Assembly (NCBI GenBank): GCA_037074765.1 | Contig: JBAMDO010000455.1 | Span: forward strand, 1-17,890 | From: Mansonella perstans | Taxonomy: Eukaryota > Nematoda > Chromadorea > Rhabditida > Onchocercidae | Direction of reading: 5' to 3' | DNA: 17,890 nucleotides | Part shown: positions 1 to 10,900 of the stretch, piece after piece | How positions within the stretch are numbered: position 1 is the first letter of the stretch | Layout of the letters: every line of letters begins with the position of its first letter | Notes under the pieces: generated by a model | Databases searched by the model: none | What the model saw: only the letters and a program-made list of their open reading frames with translations | Told to the model about the DNA's origin: nothing | Made by a program: the position numbers and the translations under genes

Positions 1-3000
1 AAAACGATCAATCAATCTAAGAAATCAATGGCCAAAAGGTCAAAAGGCCAACTATCATTCATTCATTAACTGTTGTAATTCAAAAAATAATTTAATCAAT
101 TCAAATATTCGTTTAGTTTTACTCAAAAAAAAAAAAAAAAACTTCGATTTCGTTATTTTTTTGATGATATGTTAATTTTTTTTTTCCTGTTTTAAAATAT
201 TTATGTGTTAGGTAATTTTTTAACGATTTAATTCATCTTTCATCACAACCGATTCAGAACTGTCACCATTCACTTCTACTTCTAACTTCCACAACTATGA
301 AATGCATTCTTATAAAGTTGGGTATATTTTATCAATGAAGTTTTTCTGTCAATCTTTTTTCTAGCATTTCATATATTTTGATTTTGCCTTTGAAAGACAA
401 TGAATAAGTAATTAAAAAGAAATGAAAGAAAAAGATAGCAAAAGTATAATTTTAGAAGAATGATAAATGACTCTTTCATGTTTTGATACTAAATTTCTCA
501 TTCTTAATGTTTTTGTTGTTGAAATAGGCTCATTAATATGATAGCTTTCATTCTCGAAATCATTTCTGAAATTTATTGCATTGAAAAAAAATTTAATTTA
601 GAATTTGTTTCATATATTGAATGCTCATTTTTATTTTTTATTCTTTCGGACTTAAATTTATGATAATTCATAATTTCGGGATAAAATCAGTATATGCGAG
701 GAAATATTTCCTAGCAGTAACCTGTTGCCCTAATTAGAAAGGAAGGAAAAAATATATACATATATGTGAAAGGCTTTTTGTATTCTTTATTTACTTCAGT
801 TTATTGCAGCTTTCATCGAATTGGTCATTCAGTTTACCTGATTAATGTAATGCACATTTGGAATCTTATCTTTTTCTCACTATTGTTACTATTATTATTT
901 ATTATTATTATTATTGTTATTGTTATTATTGTTATTATTAATTATTATTATTTATTATTACCATTATCATTACCAATTATTCTTAGATTTTTCTTTTTTT
1001 TGGCAGTAAAATCCACGTTATTTTGTCATGCTGCTGTGAGAAATATTGTCATTTGAGAAATGTCCTATTTCACATTTTTGATCAATTAAGTAATTTATGT
1101 ATCGATTTTATATATTTCAATTATTAATTACCATCAGAAATTTCCGTCTTTGCTGTAGACTTTCTCTGTTGCAACAAACTCTTCCTGTTTGAATTTGTGC
1201 TTACTCTCCTCTTTTTGCGGCCTTTCTCAAGTTATCATTGATTTTCGCTCTCTGTTTTCCGCAAAAATTTTGGCAGCATAACTTACTATTTCAGTCAATC
1301 ACATTAGTTTCTATAAATTATCTCTTCTTTTACCATTGCTAAATTACTTTTCGTTTTAGCTTTGCTATTTTACTACTTAACATTGTGTTAAAATTGCTTT
1401 TTTCAGTGAATTTCAATGAATAATTTTCAAGAATTCAAATTTTTTTCCCCTTATTAATGCTCTATAATTTGATTTTTTTGTTGAACATTTTCCACTTCCC
1501 AAGTTATCAGAACTAATTATGTTCAAAAAAATGCACAGTTACACGATCATTGCTTCTGTGTTCACAAGAAGCGCTTGAAAAATCAGTTAAGTTTTTTGGA
1601 ACAAAATTTCTAAATAAAATGGATTTTTGAAATGAGCATTAAGCTAATAATTCATATGCGTAGCTTTAGCTGTTTTTTTATGATACTAAAAGTGTGGACT
1701 GTATAGTTTTTTCCATATTTCCAGTCTTACTTCGAGCTGTTTTATCTGTTTTAATCACTTCTAAAAATTTCCTAAAATGATAATCAATCACTAACATTTC
1801 GTTTTATTTATTGCAAATAATCTGATTGATGTGAAAGTTTTAAAAATGCAGAAATCAAATTAATAGATTGAATCAATTGACTTCTTTCTTGATTGATTGT
1901 ACTTCTTATTTGGAAGACGAAGAATTGTGCTTCCCCAAATTTAATTTTCGGTTTTTTTTTGTTTTTTTCATAAAATTCCTTCATGGAAATTTCTCGATAA
2001 ATGTAGAATTTAGATAAGTCTTATAAAATAAAATTTATGGGATTGGAACAAATTTTTGAAATTTTCGTATTGGCATTTTTGAGTCGTATATCTTTCAGTG
2101 GTAAATTTCAGTGCTATCTGCACGAGAAATTTTTTTATAATTTTAATCAAGTATTTTAATTTTGTTGAAAATTAGCGCTGTTGTTATTTTATTTTTAGAT
2201 ATTATTCTTCCTTGTGTGCTGGAGGGATTATTGAATTAATTTGGAAAAATTATCATTCGTGGAATGAATTTCATTTTCCAGTCCATTATTTTCATTTCTT
2301 CTGTTTTAAAAAGAAGGATGCAATTTCTTTTTTGTGTGATATTACGATTTTCTTTTCAACTTATATTTCTTTTAATAAGACGATAGTTTATAGCCAAATA
2401 ACTAACAAAAGCTAATCTTTAATTTTATTCTTATATCTCAAATGAAATGTGTAAAGTTTAGGAATAAAAATTGTGAATATTATGTGGCAAATATGAAAAG
2501 CTAATGACATTGTCCAATTTGAATAGATTTTGAGTGATGACACCTATCAACGATCAATTTCTACTAACGTTGAAAATATGAAAGATGAAATGATTGCTGA
2601 AAGACAGCTTGCCTTTATCTATCTCATCGTTGTCATAATAATTCCTGCTGATGCTAAAATGGGATTTAGTGCAGGAGCTAATGGTTGTTATGCAGAATTT
2701 ACATCTTAGGCCTGATCGGTCGTCGTCGTCGTAACCCTTCATTTAGTCATTCATCATCAATAACTGTGACGAAAAGCTATTTGGGATGTTCTTCGTTTCA
2801 CACTATAACATGCCTTCTTTTATTATTATTCTTTTACTTCATTTTGTCATTTCAAAGAATATTTTTCCAACTCTTCGTAAGCAGTAACAATTAACTATAG
2901 AATTAATTATTATTTTTCATTATTTCTCCATTCTTAAAATTTCAATGATCATTAACTTATGTCACTGATTGGAATCGTTCAAGAATTCGTTTAGTAATTT

Positions 3001-3300
3001 CAGTATTATTCTAATTTTATTTATAATACAAATTACATCTTCCATCGCTATACGTTTATATTGGTCAGTGATCATTCTGTCATAATTAGTTGATAAAGCA
3101 GACAGTTGTCTGCAATTAAACACAACTGATGTAATGATATAATCGTTATCTTTCCGGATACTATGAAATGTTAGAGTGGTGCTTGGTTCTAAATATTTAA
3201 AATACATTGGCAATGATATATGTAATTCGATCTACACATTTTGTTCTCTTTTTCTATCTAAAAGGTATGATTGTATTAGCTATTTTTAAGCGATTAGAAT
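1..3300. other. AT-rich non-coding sequence, no gene supported
   Basis: No reading frame here shows domain motifs, exon-like composition bounded by splice sites, or RNA-gene structure that I can recognise. The stretch contains an A17 run (125-141), an ATT-type microsatellite (about 880-962), a short CGTCGTCGTCGT run near 2718-2730, and scattered T-runs. It is either intergenic or part of an upstream intron of a leader exon. Confidence 0.7.
880..962. repeat. ATT/TTA trinucleotide microsatellite, imperfect
   Basis: The stretch is made almost wholly of TTA/ATT units with occasional TTG variants. It yields an artificial Leu/Ile/Tyr-rich reading frame on the + strand. Confidence 0.9.
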
Positions 3301-5470
3301 ATTGACAATAGAGAAACGATAATAACTAATTAATTAATGGTAGAATTAGAGTAGAATTCATAAATAAAAATGTCCTTTTACAGTGCTTCCCGAGTTTTAT
3401 GCAAATAGAGAATCTGCAAACAAGTAGTTTAAGTTTAAAATTTTAAAATATTTCAAAAGAAAACAATTTTCATCTTTCTGCAAACAAATGTGATAAGCTT
3501 TGATGCATATATGAATACATATTCATCAATTCTTTCATTTCATTTTAATGATTAAATTGATTTGACTTTTTTTTTTTCATTACTGTATGGGTTAAAAGAC
3601 AAGGAAAATTTCTAGAATTATAGTCATAGTACCTGGTAATACCTGGAGTTGGCTGAAATGATATCAGTGGTGCCAGATACTCACCTTAATGCAATCTTTC
3701 TCTCTATGAGTCATGGCTTCATCGTTTAATATTGCTGAATAGGAGAGTGGCTGAGAAAGCATTTTCGTAAAATTACGGATATTGGAGAGGAGAAGAGAGA
3801 GGAGTGGTTTGTTCACTAAATAGATGGATGAATTAATTGAAAAGGATGGGAGCTAAACCAAAGGATGAGCTTCATCAACCAATACTACCAGTTCCTGTTA
3901 ACACATGGACCAATTTCTCTACACTTCAGGAATAATTCTTTTATAGCTTCCTATTTTCAATTATAATTTATTTAAAATCCCATTTACATAATCATTAATT
4001 ACTCTTTGATATCATTATATCATATAAATTATCTATTATTCGGCAAGTCTTGGAAATATCTTCAGGATTACACATATGATATTTCGTCGATTTATCGTTG
4101 TTACTATTGCAAGCATTCGAAACATATTGCTATGTTAATCATTAGTTTGACAGGATTTTTTGAATGTTTTATAATACGAATGAAAGAAATTTTGATTGTA
4201 ATTAGACCACTAATATTGTCTTATACTTATATCTTTTTATATTTGGCTAATCCATACAAATGCTTTGATAAGAAGCATTTTGTGATAATTTTTCTCATTT
4301 CATCATTTACAATTGTTTATCATTGAAATGAAAATATAATGTTAAAAATTGAGAGATTTCAAATGATGCATTGTTGAAGTGTAAATTAAACTCATTAATA
4401 TTAGCATTAATGAATTGTGTTATAAAATACTTGATAGTACATACTATAGGATTTCTTGAGCACTTTTAGCCAAGAGGATCTATTAGGCTTTCATTTGTGT
4501 TTTTTTTTTTTTTGCTAAAATAATTACCTTTTTGGTTATTTAGTTTTGTTAGAATATTCCAACATTATTAATCTATGATATTGTTCAGGCAGATATAATA
4601 GCGTAATTTAGAAAGTCAGCCGATGGTCCGATTAATTCTTGTGCACCACAACTTACAACAATTATTAATTGCATAATTAACATAATGGACACCATATGAC
4701 CATCATCAACTCATTCATTGTGACAACAATAGATTATTTGAGCTAATTTATACTCTTTCATGCTTAATTCGGTTGAGCCATTCATTAAACATTATTTATT
4801 ACTTAAAATAACTTTTATGTGAAATAAGAACAAAGGTTAAAGTTCAGTGTTGTATTATTTAGAATTGTTTAAAATGGAAGAAAAAAAAAGTTGATAGGGA
4901 GAAATGACAAGTTGCATAATGTCGTTGCTATGACTTTTCCATTATCATCTCATATTCCATTAGTGAAATTGTTTTGTAAAAAAAGAAAAAAAAATGGAAA
5001 TAAGTGTTTTCTAGGCTACAGGTAGTTCAATACATTTTCATTTAGGAAAAAAAGTGATTCATATAAATTTCCCATTGAAATAAATAGCAACAAATAGAAC
5101 GATATTGTGGAAGTTAAGAATGTCATTTCATCTACTTTGAAATTGTTACAAACTTAATTTACTTTTATTTCTATGAATTTAAAAAAATTTCATTTATAGA
5201 ATATTAAATTAATAATACATTGCATTGCTTTTGTAAAAATTTTAAAACCACAAAGAATGAATAAAAATTTATTAATAAAATTACAAATTTGCATATTATA
5301 AATGTAATTAACTGCTTATTGATAACTGAATGTAATATTTAGGATTAATAATTAAATACTACGATATTTTGAAAATAGGCTTTACAAGATAGGTAGATAA
5401 ATGAGAAGCATAGATGTGGAAAAAGGATGGATTCATTCTCTCTCATTCATTTTCATTTATCTTTTATCCT
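3301..5470. other. AT-rich non-coding sequence with one weak hairpin
   Basis: No gene is supported. Positions 3628-3950 are slightly less AT-rich, with a 54-nt imperfect hairpin (3628-3681), a TGAGTCA motif (3707-3713, AP-1-like, could be chance) and a purine-rich run near 3784-3807. The remainder is low-complexity A/T sequence. Confidence 0.65.
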
Positions 5471-5477
5471 CTTTTTC

Positions 5478-5525
5478 TTCCTCTCTCTCTCCCTCTCTCT
5501 CTCTCTCTTTCTCTCTGTCTCTCTC
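5478..5525. repeat. CT microsatellite, first tract
   Basis: A mostly CT-dinucleotide tract with a few CC, TT and G interruptions. It creates a spurious Ser-Leu repeat frame on the + strand. Confidence 0.9.
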
Positions 5526-5544
5526 AGAGAGGATAGAAGAAGCG

Positions 5545-5565
5545 ATGAGGTGACGGTCGCCTCAT
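5545..5565. repeat. 21-bp near-perfect palindrome between CT tracts
   Basis: ATGAGGTGAC, one central G, then GTCGCCTCAT. Nine of ten arm positions are Watson-Crick and one is a G-T pair. It is CpG-containing and noticeably less AT-rich than its surroundings. Confidence 0.75.
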
Positions 5566-5598
5566 TTCCTTATTTCTTTCATCTTTCTTTTACAAATA

Positions 5599-5623
5599 GC
5601 TCTCTCTCTCTCTCTCTCTCTCT
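5599..5623. repeat. CT microsatellite, second tract
   Basis: A nearly pure CT dinucleotide repeat of about 12 units, 75 bp after the first tract. Confidence 0.9.
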
Positions 5624-5826
5624 GTTTGGTCACACTTTTCTCATCTTATTCTTTTATTTATTTATTGATTTGCTTGTTTTTCTAATCTTTTCACTAAACG
5701 ATTTGTTTAAAAATGTAAAATAAATTGAAATTCGTTCATTTTATATCCTATCATTAATGCAATATTCATATTGAATAATCGATCAATTCGATGGATCAAA
5801 GATAAAACTATTATTAATTAATTGCG

Positions 5827-6288
5827 TTTTTTTTTTTTTTTTTTCCATTTTCGTGAAATTAAATCCTATTATTATAGGTTGGATAAATTTTAATTTATTA
5901 CATCAAACATATCTCATTACTGAAAATACAACATTTGAATTAGAAAGACACAGTGGCAAAATTTTAATCGTAATAACTTAAATTTTACCAAATAAATCGT
6001 ACCAATAATGATTTATTATTGAAATTCAAATTTCACTTAGATGTTTTCATGATTTTCTACTTTTCCTTCTTTTCTTTCATATTTAATAAGATCAGATAAT
6101 TCAATTACATTTAACATAATTATTATATGATTTAAATAGATTTCCCTCTGAATAATTTTTGTTTAATTTATTTTGAATTTTTTTTTTTTTTTTTTTTTTT
6201 ATTACCAAAATGATACTGCGTAATTTTTTTTTTAGCTTCCAAAAAGGAAAAATTTTTGATGACGCAATTTTTTTTTTTTTTTTTTTTT
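5827..6288. repeat. Cluster of long T homopolymers
   Basis: Three long T tracts lie within 460 bp: T18 at 5827-5844, T23 at 6178-6200 and T21 at 6268-6288. The bases between are AT-rich with no gene signal. Homopolymer lengths may be inaccurate in the assembly. Confidence 0.85.
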
Positions 6289-6540
6289 CACATCTCTAAT
6301 CCATAATTTTCGCCATTAATTTAATTTATGCAGAAAAAAAAAAGCGAAAGCATATTTATTGAAATTGTAATATAATAAATACTTTTAGGAAAGAAATCAG
6401 TTATGGGCAATAAGGGCGTTGTGTAAGAGTTTGGATTTTAAGTTTGAATATTTTTGCTGGATTGGTTTTGGTGAATTGCGTTTTCTGACCTTGTCGTTGA
6501 AACATCAATGACAGCAGCAATAAGAATACATTACCGATAG

Positions 6541-6665
6541 TTGATTCATTTATGTATTGTATTGCACAGGTGCTGCTGCCTTGTCCGGAGTATTGTACGG
6601 AGTGTGGTATTGGTATCTTCTTCACCGGATCCTTCTTTTCAACTCTTCTATTTTCAGCTCCTTTT
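6541..6665. other. Less AT-rich island of unknown nature
   Basis: About 120 bp is close to half G+C by eye, in a window near 30%. All three + frames and at least one - frame stay open across it. One + frame reads TGAAALSGVLYGVWYWYLL, a membrane-like string following an acceptor-like CACAG (6565-6569), but without an ATG. ACTCCG occurs twice on the - strand. It could be a lone exon, a regulatory element or a repeat remnant; I cannot decide. Confidence 0.3.
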
Positions 6666-7470
6666 CTTTTTTATTTCCAATAAATGGCAGCAAACTTTAT
6701 GTTTTCACTTTCATTCTTTCATTACTTACTCCACTGATTAATTAAAAAAGAAGAGAACTTGAAAGAGGCAAAGTGTAACAATTTCTACCTGTCAAATTTA
6801 CCTTCCGTTTTCTTTGAAGATGAATGATGTTATTATATTTCTTGTAACATTAAGCTTTCCATGCAGTTTGTAAGAATTTCGAATTAATTAATTGTCATAA
6901 AGGAAGGAAGATAATTGAAACTATGAATAAATAATTAACATAAGCTATGATTTAGGAGTGCTATAGAAAGTATTTTTAATTAAAGAGATTACCGAAAGTT
7001 GAAAATGAAGAAATATTATTGAAGAAGTTAGAACGAAGTTAATAAAATATACTAGACTAAGTTTTCGATTATTCTTTGCTGCGAAATTATTTTATCAATT
7101 ATAACAACAAATTAAGCACCCATTGTTTAACTGACACTCAAGTTTTCAATTATTGTTATCAATTGTTCATATATTAATCGCTATATATATATATATATGT
7201 TATCACATACCATTATAAAATATTTAATACTGAATGTATTTTGATGAATTTCAGGTGACATTACATAAAGTATTAGTGGATCCATCAACAATTATCATCA
7301 ACAAGAGAGTATATTGGTGTCGCTGCTTGTGACAGGGTCACATATTTGACTGTGAAAAGAGAGTACGATATCATATTACACATTTGTAATCAATCTGCAT
7401 TATTATTATTATTGTCATTGCTAGTATAATCCCAGCGTCAGGATTCACTGTTATTTTCCCGAACAACTTC
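6666..7470. other. AT-rich sequence upstream of the leader, possible promoter region
   Basis: No gene is seen. It includes a (TA)9 repeat at 7182-7199 and a weak acceptor-like site ending at 7254. Any sax-3 promoter should lie in or upstream of this stretch, but no specific promoter element is recognisable. Confidence 0.5.
7182..7199. repeat. TA dinucleotide repeat, 9 units
   Basis: A pure TA run lies about 300 bp upstream of the strong acceptor-like site. Confidence 0.85.
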
Positions 7471-7494
7471 TTCATCTCTTTTTTATTGTTTCAG
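7471..7494 (+). promoter_or_regulatory. Strong splice-acceptor-like site before the leader (cis or trans)
   Basis: A pyrimidine-rich run ends in TTTTTTATTGTTTCAG at 7494, 384 bp before the sax-3 ATG. In nematodes such a site upstream of a first coding exon can accept a spliced leader or a 5' UTR exon. A second, weaker candidate (GATGAATTTCAG) ends at 7254. Which one is used, if either, cannot be told from sequence alone. Confidence 0.4.
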
Positions 7495-7878
7495 AGAAAC
7501 GAAGAAAGGAAAGAGAGAAGAAGATAGGAGTTAATATTAGTAACTTGTGTAATCAATTATGAAAGCCAGCTGGTATAATTCATGAATGATTGGAGAAATC
7601 GTAACTTATCATTGGTTATATTGGATTATTTTGTATGGTATTAGTGGTGATATTGGTAGCTGCAACTTTAGATCAAGAAAAGTGGCCATTGAAAAGTTCG
7701 AGTTGTAGCAGTGCTAGTAGTAATTCGGGAAAAACAGTTCAATTAAACTGGACGTCCACAACAAATTGTTGCCTTTCTTTTATTCTCACTCTTACTGCTT
7801 CATTTTTCGTTTATGCAATTATTATTATCAACAATGCATTGAACAATTATCCCTGACGGATAGTTCTGTAAACAAAAT
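7495..7878 (+). promoter_or_regulatory. Probable sax-3 5' leader with several upstream ORFs
   Basis: This interval lies between the acceptor-like site and the chosen ATG. It has at least six upstream ATGs: 7559 (8 codons), 7582, 7586, 7635 (73 codons, to 7856), 7813 and 7834. None is in frame with the receptor without a stop between. If transcribed, such a leader would be expected to reduce scanning to 7879. The true transcript may instead start closer to the ATG. Confidence 0.35.
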
Positions 7879-7996
7879 ATGTTTTCTCATACAACAGCAA
7901 CAACTTATAACCTTTCGAAATATTTTACTATTTCGATTATTATTTTCCTATCAATGTTATTATCAGTAAAAATTGTTAATGGCGAAGAAACGATTG
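7879..7996 (+). CDS. sax-3: sax-3 exon 1: start codon and signal peptide
   Basis: The ATG at 7879 has A at -3 and follows an in-frame TAG at 7861-7863, so the reading frame cannot extend upstream. The 39 full codons give a polar start (MFSHTTATTYNLSK), a hydrophobic core at residues 16-30 (FTISIIIFLSMLLSV) and a likely signal-peptidase site after VNG (G35). The exon ends with one base, G, at a GTTAGT donor. Joined to the AA that opens exon 2, this makes GAA (E40), so phase and protein type both fit. The link across a 2.96-kb intron is inferred from phase and from the expected secretion signal directly before Ig1, not from a transcript. Confidence 0.85.
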
Positions 7997-10900
7997 GTTA
8001 GTTTTTTCATGATTTATTTTTTATTCAATTTTTTAATTTAATTTTATTTTTCATAACTTAGTTTTTTTTTCTTTGTTTCATGATTTATCTTATTTTCAAG
8101 TCATAATTAACTATAGCTTTCCATAACATATATGGGTATTATTAAAAGATTTAAACATTTGCTTGGCCTTAAAGAAATTCTATAATTTATGAAAGTAGTG
8201 GATGGGAAAGAAAGAAGAAGCTTGTAACTTTTGCAAAATCTATATTAAATACGTCTTTTTATATTCAAGAACTGGAAGCGTACACCTTTAGGTATGATTG
8301 AATGAAATGAATGATTTAGCATAATTAGCAAGTTATTGTTATTAAATGAATTAAGTACTATCAAAGATGTTAAAAATATAAATTTAGTAACAAGAAGAAA
8401 AACTCATTTGAAATATTATATACAAAACATGAATTTTTAAGGATTTTAAGAGCTTTTTTTTTCGGTGTTTGTTTAGTTTAATACATTTACACCGACTCCT
8501 TTATTTCTTTCCATGTTGAACATATGTGTGACATGCGCATCTGGTTGAAAAATTGATTTAAAAAAATAAGGAATAAATAAGCGTTATTATTTTGCTAAGT
8601 TTATCGATTCATCATTGTCATCATCATTAGTCATATTCATTGCTTATCTAACTGTACAATCAGTGATAACTGACCTCTATGAATTTATCTTGTCGCATTT
8701 TATATATGTATATATTTTTTTTTTAAAGCAGACTGATTTTGTGAACTCATTTTATTTACGTCCTTTTTTTTAAAAAAAAAAAAAAAAAAAAAAGAAAGAA
8801 AATATTAACTTATTGTTCTTTTCTCATTTGCAATAAAATTACGAAGGACAGTAATATTTTCAGTCGGTATTTTTATTATTTCGGATTTTCTCAGAATTTT
8901 TAAGATGTAAGATGAAGAAAAAATGAAAAGAAGGCTTTCTTTCAGTTCTTTTTTTTTATTTTTTATAAAGGGTTGATGAATTGCAAAATTTTGACGGGAA
9001 AGATGTTCTTTTTGTCATTTTGCTACTAATATTATTATGAGAATTATCGGAATAAAATAAGTTATAGAACATAATGGATGGATTGAAGAACCGGTCTGAT
9101 GCTATATTTACTGAATATTCATCATAAATTCTTTTTCGACTTATTTTGTTTGATTTAAAAGACGCACCTACATTAGATATTCATTGGTATATATACTCTT
9201 TCTTAACTTGTTCTAATAGATGTATCAGTTGGAAATGTTCTTATTAAAATATAATTGACGTTTATCAGATTTTTAGAGGCTTATGAAGATAAGTAATAAA
9301 TATAAGATCTGGTAAAAAGATTCGTTTTATTGGTTCGACGAATTTTAGTATTTCCTCTACATGCTAGAAATATGTGGTGAAATAAGAAATGAAAATTGTA
9401 TCGATGAAGATTTTATTTAACTAAGCTAATTGAAGTTAGCATATAAGTTTGAAATATTTCCATTATGCAGAGAATTTTTGATGTACATCTAATTATTGCG
9501 AATGTTATTAAATTCACTAAATTTAATTCGTAGCATATGTAATTACTTGTGTGTTGGAAGAAATATTTAATATTTTTTTACGGAAATTTCCGATTTCTTA
9601 AAACTGTCATTATACCTTATGAAATTTTACACCAATTGCAGAAATTTAAAAACTTTTGGAGGTCTATCTTGTTAGTCGTTTACGCATTTGAATGAATTTA
9701 ATTTGTTAACATCATTTAAACAGGAAAAATATCGCGCAAGGCATTATTGCAGTTGAATAAATAAATTTTTTGTATTTTAAGTATTAAAAAATGGAGGGGA
9801 AAAATTATGCAGCGGAAGAATGCTGGATGATCCGATAATAATGTTCAGTTTTTTTTGTGTCCAAATTTATTGAGTTAATACAAAATTATTGATAAAATAA
9901 AAACGCTGATTTGTTTCCTTTTTTTTTTTGAGGAAAATGATAAAATTAAAAGGACTCTGTATTGATGACAGTTTGGAAGTTATTTTGATATGTTTCGATA
10001 AGGAAATACAGTACGAAAAAGTAATTCCATCATTGATTGATTAATTTGTATTTCTTAATAATTATGTTAAAAATTATCATCTATCTGAACCTTAAACATA
10101 GTATATTTGTATTCGATTTAGTTTTAAGTCAAATATAGATAAGCATCAATTTTCCGAAGCATAATGATTACGATATCATCTGTTCAATTATTGATTTTAA
10201 ATTTCTCTACTAATTAACTTGTCAGTGGAGATTTAAAGTACTTAGGGATATAGATACATAATGTAATTAATAACATACTCGTACGGAAATTGTTAACTGT
10301 TTTCAAATAGGTTAGCTTATTAAATTATTATTTGCTTTGAAAGAAAGAGAGGGCGAATAAAAGAGAGAGATATATTTGCAAGTCAGATAGTTTCAGTGAC
10401 CTTGCTACAATGAAAAGACTGGTTTAGTTGGACGAATAATGTGATTGCATTCAACTTTACGTCTTGAAATCATTATACATTACATTCTCTCTACCTGAAC
10501 AAAAAAGAAATCATTTAAAAAGGGCAATAAAACAGTTTTATTTCTTATTTCCTGTCAGTCTAAATTTGCATTCATTAAAAATATTTTTGGAATTGATTTC
10601 ATATAGGAAAAAAATTAAAATTTTTTTCGAAACTTTTGAAAAAATCTTCGCTTATAAAAAGTGCCTTCATATTAAGTGGAAAAAGTGGATGAATTTCTTA
10701 TAAATATTTTTTGCTTGTTTTCAATAAATTTGTTTGAATTAAAAAAAAAGTGAATTTGATTTGAAATGAACCATGGTTTCTATTTCTTCTTGGTTGTTGT
10801 CTATTTTTTTTCAACTTTGTTACTCTTTTTCTTTTGAGACAAAGTTTTTAAAATTATCTTAGATTTACTTCTAATATCAAATTTTCTTTTCGTTGTTGTA

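Noticed and set aside
766..1056. 96-codon Leu/Ile/Tyr-rich open frame
   Set aside because: It is produced by the ATT/TTA microsatellite and begins at a non-ATG codon.
2962..3213. 83-codon frame on the - strand
   Set aside because: No motif, no supporting splice sites, and the length is within chance expectation for this composition.
4006..4326. 106-codon open frame on the + strand
   Set aside because: It starts at TTG, not ATG, has no recognisable motif, and about one frame of this length is expected by chance in a window of this size and composition.
5427..5723. 98-codon Ser-Leu repeat frame
   Set aside because: It is a translation of the two CT microsatellites, with no real protein features.
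9330..9350. GGTTCGA resembling a tRNA T-arm
   Set aside because: There is no matching T-stem, acceptor stem or anticodon arm around it.
10464..10703. 79-codon Lys/Phe-rich + frame just before exon 2
   Set aside because: It begins at TTG, has A/T-driven composition, and lies wholly inside intron 1.
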